From Aeromonas cavernicola (GTDB taxonomy: Bacteria; Pseudomonadota; Gammaproteobacteria; Enterobacterales; Aeromonadaceae): DNA of 57,697 nt. Of the stretch, positions 16,364 through 26,423 are shown piece by piece. The notes under the pieces were generated by a model that did not search any database, was not told the DNA's origin, and worked only from the letters and a program-made list of their open reading frames with translations. The DNA lies in assembly GCF_002795305.1 (NCBI RefSeq), contig NZ_PGGC01000027.1, forward strand, positions 1 to 57,697, given 5' to 3'. How positions within the stretch are numbered: the first letter of the stretch is position 1; each line of letters begins with the position of its first letter. Both the position numbers and the translations under genes were made by a program.

Positions 16364-18745
16364 TTAGCGCACCTTGTGCTGCTGTGCCAGATAGAGCCAG
16401 GTATTGACCACGGTATCAGGGTTCAGCGACACCGAATCGATCCCCTGCTCCACCAGCCAGGCGGCGAAGTCCGGGTGATCCGATGGCCCCTGACCGCAGA
16501 TCCCCACGTACTTGCCCGCCTTGCGCGCGGCCTGAATGGCCATCGACAGCAGCGCCTTGACCGCCTCGTTGCGCTCGTCGAACAGGTGGGCAATCAGCCC
16601 CGAATCCCTATCAAGTCCGAGCGCGAGCTGAGTCATGTCGTTGGAGCCGATAGAAAAACCATCCACGTGTTCAAGAAACTGGTCAGCCAACAGGGCGTTG
16701 CTTGGGATCTCGCACATCATGATCACCTTAAGCCCCCGTTCGCCACGGCGCAGGCCGTTTTCTGCCAGAATGTCGATCACCTGTACGGCCTCACTGACGG
16801 TGCGCACGAAGGGGATCATTATCTCGACGTTGGTTAACCCCATCACATCGCGCACCCGCTTGATCGCCTCGCACTCGAGGGCAAAACAGGGGCGGAAGCT
16901 GTCGGCGATATAACGCGACGCGCCACGAAAGCCGATCATCGGGTTCTCTTCATGAGGCTCGTAATCACGTCCCCCCACCAAGTTGGCGTACTCGTTGGAC
17001 TTAAAATCCGACATCCGCACGATCACCCGCTCCGGCCAGAAGGCAGCAGCGAGGGTTGCGATCCCTTCGCTCAACTTGGCGACGTAGAACTCACGCGGGC
17101 TGTCGTAACCGGCGATCATCTTGGCGATGGTGGCCTTGAGCTCTGGCGTTTGCTGGTCAAACTCCAGCAAGGCCTTGGGGTGCACGCCGATCATCCGGTT
17201 GATGATGAACTCAAGGCGCGCCAGCCCCACCCCAGCATGAGGTAGCTGGGCAAAATCAAACGCCCGGTCCGGGTTGCCGACGTTCATCATGATCTTGATC
17301 GGCAGCTGTGGCATGTTGCCCACCTCGGTCACCGCCACATCGAAGTCCAGCTCGCCGTCATAGATAAAACCGGTATCCCCTTCGGCACAAGAAACGGTGA
17401 TCCGCTGGCCCGGTTGGATATGATCGGTGGCGTTGCCACAGCCGACCACTGCCGGAATGCCCAGCTCACGGGCGATAATGGCGGCGTGACAGGTGCGGCC
17501 GCCCCGGTTGGTGACGATGGCGGAGGCCCGCTTCATGATGGGCTCCCAGTCCGGGTCGGTCATGTCGGTGACCAGCACATCGCCGGGTTGCACTTCGTCC
17601 ATCTGGCTGATGGAGGAGATGACCCGCGCCGGGCCCGCGCCAATCTTGTGGCCGATGGCCCGCCCCTCGATCAGCACCTTGCCCGCTTGCTTGAGGGCAA
17701 AACGCTCGAGGGTGTTAGCCTCCTGGCGGCTGCGCACGGTTTCCGGGCGCGCCTGCACGATATAGAGCTGGCCATCCTGACCATCTTTGGCCCACTCGAT
17801 ATCCATTGGGCGGCCGTAGTGCTGCTCGATAATGAGGGCCTGTTGCGCCAGCGCCATCACCTCCTCATCGCTGATGCAAAAATGGCTGCGCTCGGCCTCA
17901 TCGGTATCGGCGATCTGCACCTGACGGCCATGGCTGGCATCGGCGGAATAGGTCATCTTGAGCAGTTTCGAGCCTAAGCTCTTGCGCACCACCGCTGGGC
18001 GACCCGCCTTGAGAGTGGGTTTATGTACATAGAACTCATCCGGGTTAACCGCCCCCTGCACCACCATCTCGCCAAGACCGTGAGCGCCGGTGATAAAGAC
18101 CACGTCGTTAAAACCCGACTCGGTATCGAGGGTAAACATCACGCCAGAGGCGGCGAGATCCGAGCGCACCATCCGCTGTACCCCAGCCGAGAGAGCCACC
18201 CCTTTGTGGTCGTAACCTTGATGCACCCGATAGGAGATGGCGCGATCGTTAAACAGGGAGGCAAATACATGCTTGATGGCGATCATCACGGCATCGATGC
18301 CGCGCACGTTGAGGAAAGTCTCCTGCTGGCCAGCAAAGGAGGCATCCGGCATATCCTCAGCGGTGGCAGAAGAGCGCACCGCAAACGAGGCCTCCCCTAA
18401 GCCTGCGCTCAGCTGCTGATAGGCGCTACGCACCGCCTGCTCCAACGCACTCTGGAATGGGGCCTCAATCACCCAGTCGCGGATCTGCTGACCGGCCTGA
18501 TTTAGGGCAGCGATATCGTTCACATCTAAGTTATCAAGCAGATGGTGGATTTTGCTGTTGAGGCCACTGGACTCAAGAAACTCGTTAAACGCAAACGCCG
18601 TGGTGGCAAAGCCACCCGGCACCGATACACCGGCCCCCGCTAGATTGCTGATCATCTCACCAAGGGATGCGTTCTTGCCGCCCACTCGTTCTACATCATG
18701 CATACCGAGTTGCTCGTACCACACTACGTACTGTTGCACTTGCAT
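16364..18745 (-). CDS. ppsA: Phosphoenolpyruvate synthase
   Basis: A 793-residue protein, normal for the family. It makes PEP from pyruvate and ATP (releasing AMP and Pi) in gluconeogenesis. The N-terminal nucleotide-binding domain starts [20 protein letters not shown]. The swivelling domain has the phosphohistidine motif [19 protein letters not shown]. The C-terminal PEP/pyruvate barrel contains [26 protein letters not shown] and [17 protein letters not shown], ending with the catalytic-Cys region [13 protein letters not shown]. The ATG at 18745 has AGGAG only 2 bases upstream, while a GTG at 18739 is 8 bases away, so translation may start there. The divergent neighbour encodes the ppsR regulatory enzyme, and a Cra/PurR-like palindrome and a hairpin lie upstream. 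Confidence 0.97.
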   Translation of the reverse strand: MQVQQYVVWYEQLGMHDVERVGGKNASLGEMISNLAGAGVSVPGGFATTAFAFNEFLESSGLNSKIHHLLDNLDVNDIAALNQAGQQIRDWVIEAPFQSALEQAVRSAYQQLSAGLGEASFAVRSSATAEDMPDASFAGQQETFLNVRGIDAVMIAIKHVFASLFNDRAISYRVHQGYDHKGVALSAGVQRMVRSDLAASGVMFTLDTESGFNDVVFITGAHGLGEMVVQGAVNPDEFYVHKPTLKAGRPAVVRKSLGSKLLKMTYSADASHGRQVQIADTDEAERSHFCISDEEVMALAQQALIIEQHYGRPMDIEWAKDGQDGQLYIVQARPETVRSRQEANTLERFALKQAGKVLIEGRAIGHKIGAGPARVISSISQMDEVQPGDVLVTDMTDPDWEPIMKRASAIVTNRGGRTCHAAIIARELGIPAVVGCGNATDHIQPGQRITVSCAEGDTGFIYDGELDFDVAVTEVGNMPQLPIKIMMNVGNPDRAFDFAQLPHAGVGLARLEFIINRMIGVHPKALLEFDQQTPELKATIAKMIAGYDSPREFYVAKLSEGIATLAAAFWPERVIVRMSDFKSNEYANLVGGRDYEPHEENPMIGFRGASRYIADSFRPCFALECEAIKRVRDVMGLTNVEIMIPFVRTVSEAVQVIDILAENGLRRGERGLKVIMMCEIPSNALLADQFLEHVDGFSIGSNDMTQLALGLDRDSGLIAHLFDERNEAVKALLSMAIQAARKAGKYVGICGQGPSDHPDFAAWLVEQGIDSVSLNPDTVVNTWLYLAQQHKVR

Positions 18746-18859
18746 GTCTCCTGTTGGATGGGCGCTTGGCCATCACACCTTGGGCGCCCACTATTATCGG
18801 TGTATAAGCTGCCCAATTATCCAAGCCTGCTGTTTGTCAACGCACGAATCAACAACCTT

Positions 18860-18871
18860 GAAAACGTTTTC
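18860..18871. promoter_or_regulatory. LacI-family operator-like palindrome (Cra or PurR type)
   Basis: GAAAACGTTTTC is a perfect 12-base palindrome with the central CG of LacI/GalR-family operators. It sits 115 bases upstream of ppsA, and a TTGACA-like sequence on the minus strand lies at 18835-18840. Enterobacterial ppsA is activated by Cra from an upstream site, so Cra is the first candidate; the flanks also fit PurR. This is an inference from pattern and position. Confidence 0.5.
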
Positions 18872-18880
18872 CTTTGGCAG

Positions 18881-18910
18881 CCAAAAAAATCCCCGTGCAA
18901 GTCAGGGGAT
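18881..18910 (-). terminator. Terminator-like hairpin upstream of ppsA
   Basis: ATCCCC and GGGGAT form a stem with a 10-base loop, followed on the minus strand by seven T residues. It faces ppsA but lies 136 or more bases ahead of it and upstream of the palindrome at 18860. It would block minus-strand transcription entering from the ppsR side, or act as an attenuator if ppsA transcription starts further upstream. Confidence 0.5.
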
Positions 18911-19075
18911 CGTCAAATGACCCAAACATTCTACAATGTCGATACAAAAATATAACGATTCAGATTTGCAAGCGGCGTCACAACTTGGCTACAGCAGACC
19001 CGTTGACAAAACTGGTATGGTTTCGATGGGTACAGCCCATCCCAGAACCTTAGATTCATGTAACAGGAGCCTCGT

Positions 19076-19888
19076 GTGCACACGGTTTTTTATGTTTCAG
19101 ACGGCACAGCCATCACCGCCGAAGTGTTCGGCCATGCGGTATTAAGCCAGTTTCCTCTGGTGTTCGAGCAAGTCACCATCCCATTTGTCGAGACCCAAGA
19201 AAAGGCCCGCCAAGTGCGACTGCGGATCAACGAGCAGTTTCGCCAGACGGGGCTGCGCCCGATCTTGTTCCATACCATCGTTGACCCCTTGGTGCGCGAA
19301 GAGGTACTCAAAGCCGAGGCCAGTAGCCACGATTTTCTCAACACCTTCGTCAGCCCCTTGGAGCAGGAGCTGGGCATCAAAGCTGAACCCAAGCCCCACC
19401 GCACCCACGGTATGGAGAACCGCAAGCTCTATGACGATCGTATTGAGGCGGTCAACTTTGCGTTGGCCAACGACGATGGCATCACCACCAAGGAGTACGA
19501 CGAAGCCGACATCATCCTAATCGGGGTGTCGCGCTGCGGCAAAACCCCCACCAGCCTCTATCTGGCGCTGCAATTTGGTATTCGCGCCGCCAACTACCCG
19601 TTTATCGAACAAGACATGGGCTCCCTCGCACTGCCTGCGGCGCTCAAAGCCAATCGCCACAAGCTGTTTGGCCTCACCATCGCCCCCCTGCGCTTACACG
19701 AGATCCGCAACCAACGCCGCGCCAACAGCCGTTACTCCTCGATCGAGCAGTGCGAGCAGGAGCTGGCCTGCGTCGAGCGGCTGTTTCGCCAAGAGGCGAT
19801 CCGTTTTCTCGATACCAGCTCCCACTCGGTCGAAGAGATTAGCGCCAAAATCCTAGAGGCGACCGGCCTGCGTCGCCAGCTCTGTTAA
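19076..19888 (+). CDS. ppsR: PEP synthase regulatory protein (kinase/pyrophosphorylase, DUF299)
   Basis: A 270-residue protein that switches PEP synthase off by ADP-dependent phosphorylation of a threonine and on again by Pi-dependent dephosphorylation. Family features are the N-terminus [25 protein letters not shown] (a hallmark, given here as [13 protein letters not shown]) and the P-loop-like [19 protein letters not shown], followed by NYPFIEQDM. The start is GTG with AGGAG 4 bases upstream, and the protein length matches the family. A TTGACA at 19003-19008 could be a -35 element, but no good -10 follows. It is divergent from ppsA, as is common in gammaproteobacteria, which supports both assignments. 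Confidence 0.95.
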   Translation: MHTVFYVSDGTAITAEVFGHAVLSQFPLVFEQVTIPFVETQEKARQVRLRINEQFRQTGLRPILFHTIVDPLVREEVLKAEASSHDFLNTFVSPLEQELGIKAEPKPHRTHGMENRKLYDDRIEAVNFALANDDGITTKEYDEADIILIGVSRCGKTPTSLYLALQFGIRAANYPFIEQDMGSLALPAALKANRHKLFGLTIAPLRLHEIRNQRRANSRYSSIEQCEQELACVERLFRQEAIRFLDTSSHSVEEISAKILEATGLRRQLC

Positions 19889-20423
19889 GCCAACTTGCCA
19901 GCTACACCGTCACATCCGATAAAAAAGTGCGCCAGTGCTATCCACCTATCAACTGGCGCAGATTGATTTAAGACCTTAATGCAACAACCTCTCCCTGTCG
20001 GTCTTCGATTAGTACGGCCGTTTATCATCACATCTGGCTTTTTGGCCGACATAACGATTCGAGTGGGTACATCAATGGTGTCTTGTTCTCCGCACCGCTC
20101 TGATAGCCAGCTGAAAATCCAGCAGCAATCAGCAATGTCAACGAAATCTAATTCGATTGAGCAAAAAAGCGACGGTCACCATAAAAAGCTTACTGAGATC
20201 ATAAAAACGCTACATTTTGTTAAAAATACAGCCATTACACCATGAAAAAAGGTGCATAAGTGGCGGATGATCACTATTCTTCTGCGCTTGCTAGCCATTA
20301 GAAAAAAATGGCGAATAGCATTCCGTAACGAAATAAATACAGATTTCCCCCGTGTTCATCCTGTATCAGGTGAGGGACGCCGCAAGAGGGGCAAACTATA
20401 ACGTCAGAGGTTAAGGGCAGAAT
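19889..20423. other. Intergenic region before the aroP-like gene
   Basis: The 535 bases are AT-rich and contain no convincing gene; the one 88-codon frame lacks a ribosome-binding site and family features. A hairpin at 19928-19960 is listed separately. A smaller GCCATT/AATGGC stem lies near 20295. I looked for a TyrR box ahead of the permease and did not find a good one. Confidence 0.4.
19928..19960. terminator. Hairpin after ppsR, possible terminator
   Basis: TGCGCCAGT and ACTGGCGCA form a perfect 9-base stem with a 15-base loop, about 40 bases after the ppsR stop. On the plus strand the tail GATTGATTTA is only moderately T-rich; on the minus strand a T6 run follows. It may terminate ppsR weakly. 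Confidence 0.4.
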
Positions 20424-21794
20424 ATGGATCTTCAACAAGAGGGTGAAGAGCTCAAACGCGGCTTAAAAAACCGCCACATCCAGCTCATCGCGCTGGGCGG
20501 CGCCATTGGCACCGGCCTGTTTCTCGGGGTCGCCGATACCCTGAAAATGGCGGGACCAGCGGTGCTGCTGGGGTATGCTATCGGTGGCTTTATCGCGTTC
20601 TTGATCATGCGCCAGCTCGGTGAAATGGTAGTGGAAGAGCCCGTTGCAGGCTCTTTTAGCCACTTTGCCTGTAAATACTGGGGCAATTTTGCTGGCTTTG
20701 CGTCCGGCTGGAACTACTGGGTACTTTATGTGCTCGTCAGCATGGCGGAGCTGACCGCTGTGGGTATCTACGTCCAATATTGGTGGCCCGAGATCCCGAC
20801 CTGGATGTCTGCTGCTTTCTTCTTCGTCCTGATTAACGCAGTCAATTTCTCCAACGTTAAGGCGTTTGGTGAGATGGAGTTTTGGTTTGCCATCATTAAG
20901 GTGGTCGCTATTCTCGGCATGATTGGCTTTGGTGGCTACCTGCTGCTCTCCGATACCGCAGGCCCTGAAGCTAGCGTGACCAACCTCTGGGCTCAAGGTG
21001 GCTTCTTCCCCCATGGGGTCGGTGGATTAGTGATGGCCATGGCGTTTATCACTTTTTCCTTCGGTGGACTCGAGCTAGTAGGGATCACCGCCGCCGAAGC
21101 CGATGACCCAGAAAAGAGCATTCCCAAAGCCACCAATCAGGTGATCTACCGGATTTTGATCTTCTACATCGGAGCCCTGACTGTGCTGCTGTCACTCTAT
21201 CCGTGGAGCAAGGTAGCAGAAGGGGGTAGCCCTTTCGTGATGATTTTCCATGCCCTCGACAGCAACCTCGTCGCCAACGCCCTGAATTTGGTGGTGCTGA
21301 CAGCCGCCCTGTCGGTCTATAACAGCTGTGTTTACTGCAACAGCCGGATGCTATTTGGCTTGGCTAAACAAGGTAATGGCCCCAAAGCGCTACTCAAAAC
21401 CAACAAGAGTGGTGTGCCGCTGGTCGCCATTTCCATCTCTGCAGCAGCCACCTTACTGTGTGTGCTGATCAACTATTTGATCCCGGGTAAAGCCTTTGGT
21501 CTGTTGATGTCCTTGGTGGTCTCTGCATTGGTTATCAACTGGGCCATGATCAGCCTCGCGCATCTCAAGTTTCGCAACCACATGCTAGCAAAAGGAAAGG
21601 AGCCAAAGTTCAAAGCACTATGGAGTCCGTTTGGTAACTATCTGTGCCTTGCGTACATGGCTGCCATCTTGGTCATCATGTACCTCAATGACGGCACTCG
21701 GATCTCGGTTGAGCTGATTCCGGTCTGGCTGGTAGTACTGGGTATCGGTTTTATGATCAAACGTCAGAGCCAAGCCCACGCTAAGCACAATTGA
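20424..21794 (+). CDS. aroP: Aromatic amino acid permease (AroP-like, APC family)
   Basis: A 456-residue, twelve-helix transporter. The whole length follows enterobacterial AroP: ELKRGLKNRHIQLIALGGAI, then GTGLFLG, FLIMRQLGEMVVEEPVAGSF, SGWNYWVLYVLV, ELVGITAAEADDPEKSIPKA, SVYNSCVYCNSRMLFGLAKQ and SALVINWAMISLAHLKF. AroP imports Phe, Tyr and Trp with protons. PheP is very similar, so the exact preference is less sure than the subfamily. The start has AAGG about 10 bases upstream. It is a single-gene unit with its own terminator. Confidence 0.88.
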   Translation: MDLQQEGEELKRGLKNRHIQLIALGGAIGTGLFLGVADTLKMAGPAVLLGYAIGGFIAFLIMRQLGEMVVEEPVAGSFSHFACKYWGNFAGFASGWNYWVLYVLVSMAELTAVGIYVQYWWPEIPTWMSAAFFFVLINAVNFSNVKAFGEMEFWFAIIKVVAILGMIGFGGYLLLSDTAGPEASVTNLWAQGGFFPHGVGGLVMAMAFITFSFGGLELVGITAAEADDPEKSIPKATNQVIYRILIFYIGALTVLLSLYPWSKVAEGGSPFVMIFHALDSNLVANALNLVVLTAALSVYNSCVYCNSRMLFGLAKQGNGPKALLKTNKSGVPLVAISISAAATLLCVLINYLIPGKAFGLLMSLVVSALVINWAMISLAHLKFRNHMLAKGKEPKFKALWSPFGNYLCLAYMAAILVIMYLNDGTRISVELIPVWLVVLGIGFMIKRQSQAHAKHN

Positions 21795-21811
21795 TCCCAA
21801 GCCAAGATGCT

Positions 21812-21839
21812 AAAACGCCGATCAGATGATCGGCGTTTT
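21812..21839. terminator. Bidirectional Rho-independent terminator
   Basis: AAAACGCCGATCA and GATCGGCGTTTT form a long stem with a short loop and A/T-rich ends on both sides. It sits between aroP and the convergent COG3235 gene and can serve both. Confidence 0.85.
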
Positions 21840-21905
21840 GTCAGCTAGTTCACGTTATCCGTTCAGATAATAAGCGGGCGCCCTGCGTGGGCCACACTCC
21901 CCCCA

Positions 21906-22547
21906 TTAACGCCCCAGATATTCCCGATCAAAAAAGGTATAGACCCAGTGGGGCCGATAGATGGCCAGCACGGTCATCGCCATGCCATTGAGCAGCGCTT
22001 CGGGAAACAGCAGTAGAGGCCAGACAGAGAGGTAATCGGCCAGGATGGTATGCCAAGGGTAGCTGCCGCCAAGGCCCATCAGCAAGGCGCTGGCCACTAC
22101 TTTGACGGTGATAGTCACCGCCCCGCCAAGAAACGCAGCAACAAAGATATAGACAAACAGGTGACGCGGTAGAAAGGCCCAGCTGGCCAGGAACAGCAGC
22201 CAGCTAGTGGCCACAGGCAGGGCAATCCCGATCAGCCCTTGCCAACCGAAGTCAGCCAAATTGGTGACCCCGAAGTAACCAAGCACCAGCAGAGTGAGAC
22301 AAGGGGCCAGCAGCGCTAATCGCCAGCCCAGCAACAAGGTAAGGGAGGTAAGCCCGAGAAAATGCACTTCTAGCCCCTCATGCAGCCCTGCCCGTAGATA
22401 CCAAAGTGGCACCAGTGCAATGGCACAGCCCAGCAACAGGTGCTGATAAAGGGGATTGTCGTGGAGTGTTTGCCACACTGAACGATGAAGGCTCAACAGC
22501 AGCAATATGAGCCAGCAGATGAGGGCGGCGAGTTGTCCTTCACTCAT
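21906..22547 (-). CDS. COG3235-type membrane protein (ECF transporter permease-like)
   Basis: A 213-residue protein with about six to seven hydrophobic helices. HEGLEVHFLGLTSLTLLLGWRLAL and YFGVTNLADFGWQGLIGIALP in pieces match COG3235, a group related to CbiM-type substrate components of energy-coupling-factor transporters. The last segment ends LNGMAMTVLAIYRPHWV. It may help take up a metal or cofactor, but no ATPase or T-component gene is nearby and the substrate is unknown. It lies downstream of pflA on the same strand with a 73-base gap. Confidence 0.65.
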   Translation of the reverse strand: MSEGQLAALICWLILLLLSLHRSVWQTLHDNPLYQHLLLGCAIALVPLWYLRAGLHEGLEVHFLGLTSLTLLLGWRLALLAPCLTLLVLGYFGVTNLADFGWQGLIGIALPVATSWLLFLASWAFLPRHLFVYIFVAAFLGGAVTITVKVVASALLMGLGGSYPWHTILADYLSVWPLLLFPEALLNGMAMTVLAIYRPHWVYTFFDREYLGR

Positions 22548-22620
22548 GCGCGTTTACTCGGGCAAGTGGAGATAACCTAAGCCGCTGCTGCCTTGCAAAC
22601 GAGAGCGGCCCAGTGGTAAA

Positions 22621-23418
22621 TCAATACTTCACGTTGTGGTGATAGCGACCAATAATGCCTTGGATCCGATCCATGGTCTCTTTGCTCGGCGGTTTGATCC
22701 CCGTCAGATCATAGGTATCACCCAAGACATCCCATTTGTGTTTACCCAGCTCGTGATAAGGCAGCAGCTCCACCTTCTCAACACTCTCCCCCAGTTCGGC
22801 GATGAACTGACCTAATGCTTCTGCACTCTGCTCATCATCAGTCCAGGTCGGCACCACCACATAGCGGATCCACATGGTTTTGCCTTTCGCCGCCAGATAG
22901 CGGGCAAACTCCAAGGTGTACTTATTGCTCACGTGGGTCAACGGGATGTGTTTGTCATCGTTGATCTGCTTGATGTCGAGTAATACGAGGTCGGTGTTGT
23001 CGAGCACCTTATCAACCTGCTCATCCATCTGCCGGACAAAACCGTTGGTATCAAGACAGGTGTGAATGCCTTTTGCTTTGCAGGCGGCAAACAGCTCAGC
23101 AATAAATGCTTGCTGCAACATGGCCTCGCCACCGGATGCTGTCACGCCGCCGCCAGAGGCATTCATGAAGTGACGATAACTAGTGATATCACTCATCAGC
23201 TCGGGCACGGTCATCTCTCGACCGCCCTGCGTATCCCACGTATCGCGGTTGTGGCAATACTTGCAGCGCATCAGGCAGCCCTGCATAAACACAATAAACC
23301 GGATGCCGGGACCATCCACCGTGCCGCAGGTTTCAACAGAGTGAACTCGGCCAATGACGCCTGGCGCCTCGGCTGGTTCGCTGATATTCGCAACAGGGAT
23401 CGGGTTCGTGACAGACAT
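22621..23418 (-). CDS. pflA: Pyruvate formate-lyase activating enzyme
   Basis: A 265-residue radical SAM enzyme. It installs the glycyl radical on pyruvate formate-lyase under anaerobic conditions. The [4Fe-4S] motif is [16 protein letters not shown] (C-x3-C-x2-C), preceded by [19 protein letters not shown] and followed by [14 protein letters not shown]. The C-terminal [16 protein letters not shown] is also typical. The ATG at 23418 has GGAG 6 bases upstream; a longer TTG-started frame is less likely. Its substrate gene pflB, usually adjacent, is not in the window: upstream is the GGDEF/EAL gene. Confidence 0.95.
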   Translation of the reverse strand: MSVTNPIPVANISEPAEAPGVIGRVHSVETCGTVDGPGIRFIVFMQGCLMRCKYCHNRDTWDTQGGREMTVPELMSDITSYRHFMNASGGGVTASGGEAMLQQAFIAELFAACKAKGIHTCLDTNGFVRQMDEQVDKVLDNTDLVLLDIKQINDDKHIPLTHVSNKYTLEFARYLAAKGKTMWIRYVVVPTWTDDEQSAEALGQFIAELGESVEKVELLPYHELGKHKWDVLGDTYDLTGIKPPSKETMDRIQGIIGRYHHNVKY

Positions 23419-23483
23419 AGACAACTCCAACGGTTCGGTCAGGCCGCCATTTTATGCCAAAAATCCCTATTGTTCCTATACCT

Positions 23484-26423
23484 TTAGTCAGCCTCGGTGG
23501 GACAAAGTAGCTGTTCAAGTCCGTTGACGGTCAGTGGTCGGCTGGTCAGAAAGCCTTGGTAATGTTGGCACCCCAATATCTTGAGCACCTCCAGTTGGGC
23601 GGTCTCTTCAACCCCTTCTGCCGTGACGGTAAAACGAAAGACCTGAGCCAAGTCGAGAATCGCCTTGACGATGGCGCGATCCTGTTCGCTGTTCACCAGG
23701 GTCTGGATAAAGCTGCGGTCTAGTTTGACCTCGTCAGCGGGGAGATCCCGCAAATAGGCAAGCGAGGAGTAGCCGGTGCCAAAATCATCGATAGAGATAA
23801 GAATGCCAAGCGCTTTGAGTTGGCGCATTCGCGCGATGCTGTCGCGGCGATTTTCAAGCACCACCGACTCGGTCACCTCAAGTAGCAAGCGGGAGGGCGG
23901 TACACCGGTATCGCGCAGAATATATTCCACTTGCTGCACAAACCCTTGGGTATGGAACTGACGAGCACTGACGTTAACCGACAGATGGGGAATGCAGAGC
24001 CCTTGGTTCAGCCAGAAGCTGTATTGGGCACAGGCGGTTTTCATCACCCAGTAGCCAATTTCCAGGATCAGGCTGGTCTCCTCGGCGATGGGGATAAACT
24101 CGGCAGGGGAAACCATGGTGCCATCGGCCCGCTGCCAGCGTAGCAGTGCCTCCACCCCATATAGGGAGCCATTATCGACCCGGTACTGGGGCTGATAGTG
24201 AAGTGATAACTCATTCAGGCGCAGGGCATTGCGGAGTTGATTGGTCAGGGTTAAGCGGTGTCTTTCCTGCTCAGCCATGGTTTCAGTGAAGAAGACATAG
24301 CTGCCTTGGCCTGCCCGCTTAGCCATGTGGGTAGCCGTATCTGCCTGTTGCATTAAGGTCCAGTGATCCTGCTCACGGCAGGAAAAGAGACTGATACCCA
24401 CCGAGGCACTGCAGTGCAATTTGTGATCACCGATGTCAAATGGCGTACTGAACAGCCGCATTAACTCGCGGGCGAAATGCTCGGCAAGGATCTTGGCCGT
24501 CACCTCCCCCTGCCCTAACTGAGTGAATAACAGCGCAAATTCATCCCCAGAGATCCGAGCTTGCACGAGATTGTCTTGCGGTAAATCCTGAAAGCGCGCC
24601 ACCACCGCCTGCAATAGCCGATCCCCGCACGCATGACCCAATGAGTCATTGATCGCTTTAAAGTTATCAAGATCCACCAACAGCAAGGCGCCCCATTGAT
24701 CATTGGCAGCATTGAGGGTCGCTTGCAGGGTTTGGTTAAAACTACGACGGTTATAGAGACCGCTTAAATCGTCATAGTAGGCAAGTTGCTCAATGTGTTT
24801 GGCCGCTTCACGCTCTTGGGTCATGTCGTAAAAGCTGCAGATAAAGTGGGTCACCCCGCCCTGCGGCTCCTTAACCCGGCTGACCATCAACCGGACTGGA
24901 AAAAGGTGGCCCTGTTGATGCAAACAGCGCTCTTCCCCCAGCCAGCACTCTTGCATCTCTAGGGTGCGTAGCACATCGGCCTTGAAGTTATCGCCATAAT
25001 AGGTGGGACGAAGCAGATCGATCGTGCGGCCAATGACCTGCTCTTCGCTAAAACCGGTAATACGGCAAAAAGAGCGATTCGCTTTGAGGATCGCGCCATT
25101 GCGATCGAGGATCAGCAGGCCATCGTGGGTTTGAAATGCCACCTCCGCCAATCTCAACGCATCATCGCTGCTCAGCCGCTGCACTTCACTGGCCGCCCGC
25201 TCATGCTGGCTACTGAGCAAATCAAGCAGTGGCATGGGATCGCTCAATGGATGATCGAGCAGCAGCGTTAACACGCCCACTGGCGCCTTTTTATCCAGAT
25301 AAAGCGGGATACCGATATAAACAGGGGTATTAAACGCCAGTAGTCGAGTCGCTTGGGGATAACGTAGCCGGATCTGATCGATATAGATCGCTTGACCATG
25401 CAGGAATATGTCACGCTCAGGGCCAGCATCGAGCTGACTGGGGGTGATCCCATCTGTGCCCGTCTGTGGCCAAATACAGCGCTGATGGCACCACAGCAAC
25501 TCACCTCTGGGTTGAAACTCGCCAATCCAACCGACTCGGGCACCACTGGTGGTGATGGCCCATTGCAGCAAGGCTTGGCAATAAGGTAAGCCCGTCAATT
25601 GCGATAACACTGCTGGCAACACCAACTCGTTCGCCAATTCAGACGCCGCCACCGGCTGCCAGTGGCCAAGCAACTGAGCACAGCTGCGCACCAGCTGCAG
25701 CATCTCATCGCCCAAGGGGGTGGGATCGAGATACTCGATGCTCAACACCCCAAGTAGCTGCCCCTGCTCTAATAAGGCGCCATCTAATCGAGAGCTGACA
25801 CCCGCCGCAGCCAAATAGGTGTGCTGGCTTAACATCGGTTGGTGAGAGGACTCTGAAAAACGCAGTGACTTTCGCGTACGCAGGGCGCGAATATAACGGC
25901 TGTCACCCCGTATTGGTGACAGCGGCTCAGTCCCTAAACTAAACACCGGCGTCAGTTGCTCCCCTCCTAGGGTGCTACTGGCTTGGTAGTGCCAAAAGAT
26001 AACCCTATCAGCCCCTAACATCTCTTTGAGGCTCTCAAGCAACAAGACATATTGCTGCTGGCTCGCCATCTGGCTCAGCCTGGGCAGCTGCAGCCTAAGA
26101 TCGGCGATCGGCCCTTGGCGCTGAGTCTGCAAGCAGATGAGCCAAAAATCCCCCTGTTCATGGGCAAAGGTGATATGCCAGAGCAAGTCAGCAAAGCGCA
26201 GCGTCAGCCGTCCCCCTTGGCTATGCAGCAGTGCTTGCTCGATAGGCAGGCGTAACGCATCAGGCAACTGATTAGGCCAAGGGGCTCTGGGCTCATCCAG
26301 CCAGTAAAGCGGGGTTTGCATCACATCGGTTAGCGCCACCAATCGCTGGCCGCGCTTGTCCAAACGGAAAAACAGTGGAGTTTGACTAGCTGGAAGGCGA
26401 GAACTAAGCGCAGTGGACGACAT
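23484..26423 (-). CDS. GAF-PAS-GGDEF-EAL cyclic-di-GMP signalling protein
   Basis: A 979-residue protein. The N-terminal 400 residues include GAF-like segments (FSLGTEPLSPIRGDSRYI; GVLSIEYLDPTPLGDE). A PAS domain follows at about 425-540 (AFQTHDGLLILDRNGAILKA). The GGDEF domain (about 550-710) has ARISGDEFALLF, with Ser in the first Gly position. The EAL domain (about 730-975) has YGVEALLRWQR, the Mg-binding DDFGTGYSSLAYLRDLPADE in two parts, KLDRSFIQTL and AEGVEET. EAL looks complete, so phosphodiesterase activity is likely; SGDEF variants can be active or serve as GTP sensors. No transmembrane segment is evident. It is probably a cytosolic sensor; the GAF ligand is unknown. Confidence 0.9.
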   Translation of the reverse strand: MSSTALSSRLPASQTPLFFRLDKRGQRLVALTDVMQTPLYWLDEPRAPWPNQLPDALRLPIEQALLHSQGGRLTLRFADLLWHITFAHEQGDFWLICLQTQRQGPIADLRLQLPRLSQMASQQQYVLLLESLKEMLGADRVIFWHYQASSTLGGEQLTPVFSLGTEPLSPIRGDSRYIRALRTRKSLRFSESSHQPMLSQHTYLAAAGVSSRLDGALLEQGQLLGVLSIEYLDPTPLGDEMLQLVRSCAQLLGHWQPVAASELANELVLPAVLSQLTGLPYCQALLQWAITTSGARVGWIGEFQPRGELLWCHQRCIWPQTGTDGITPSQLDAGPERDIFLHGQAIYIDQIRLRYPQATRLLAFNTPVYIGIPLYLDKKAPVGVLTLLLDHPLSDPMPLLDLLSSQHERAASEVQRLSSDDALRLAEVAFQTHDGLLILDRNGAILKANRSFCRITGFSEEQVIGRTIDLLRPTYYGDNFKADVLRTLEMQECWLGEERCLHQQGHLFPVRLMVSRVKEPQGGVTHFICSFYDMTQEREAAKHIEQLAYYDDLSGLYNRRSFNQTLQATLNAANDQWGALLLVDLDNFKAINDSLGHACGDRLLQAVVARFQDLPQDNLVQARISGDEFALLFTQLGQGEVTAKILAEHFARELMRLFSTPFDIGDHKLHCSASVGISLFSCREQDHWTLMQQADTATHMAKRAGQGSYVFFTETMAEQERHRLTLTNQLRNALRLNELSLHYQPQYRVDNGSLYGVEALLRWQRADGTMVSPAEFIPIAEETSLILEIGYWVMKTACAQYSFWLNQGLCIPHLSVNVSARQFHTQGFVQQVEYILRDTGVPPSRLLLEVTESVVLENRRDSIARMRQLKALGILISIDDFGTGYSSLAYLRDLPADEVKLDRSFIQTLVNSEQDRAIVKAILDLAQVFRFTVTAEGVEETAQLEVLKILGCQHYQGFLTSRPLTVNGLEQLLCPTEAD

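Noticed and set aside
17414-17977. 187-codon plus-strand frame within ppsA
   Set aside because: Mirror frame of a GC-rich gene with no independent features.
20200-20240. Possible TyrR box ahead of the aroP-like gene
   Set aside because: The two half-sites do not have the required orientation and spacing.
22548-22620. Short reading frame ending PLGRSRLQGSSGLGYLHLPE between pflA and the COG3235 gene
   Set aside because: It has no start codon with a ribosome-binding site after the pflA stop; most likely chance.
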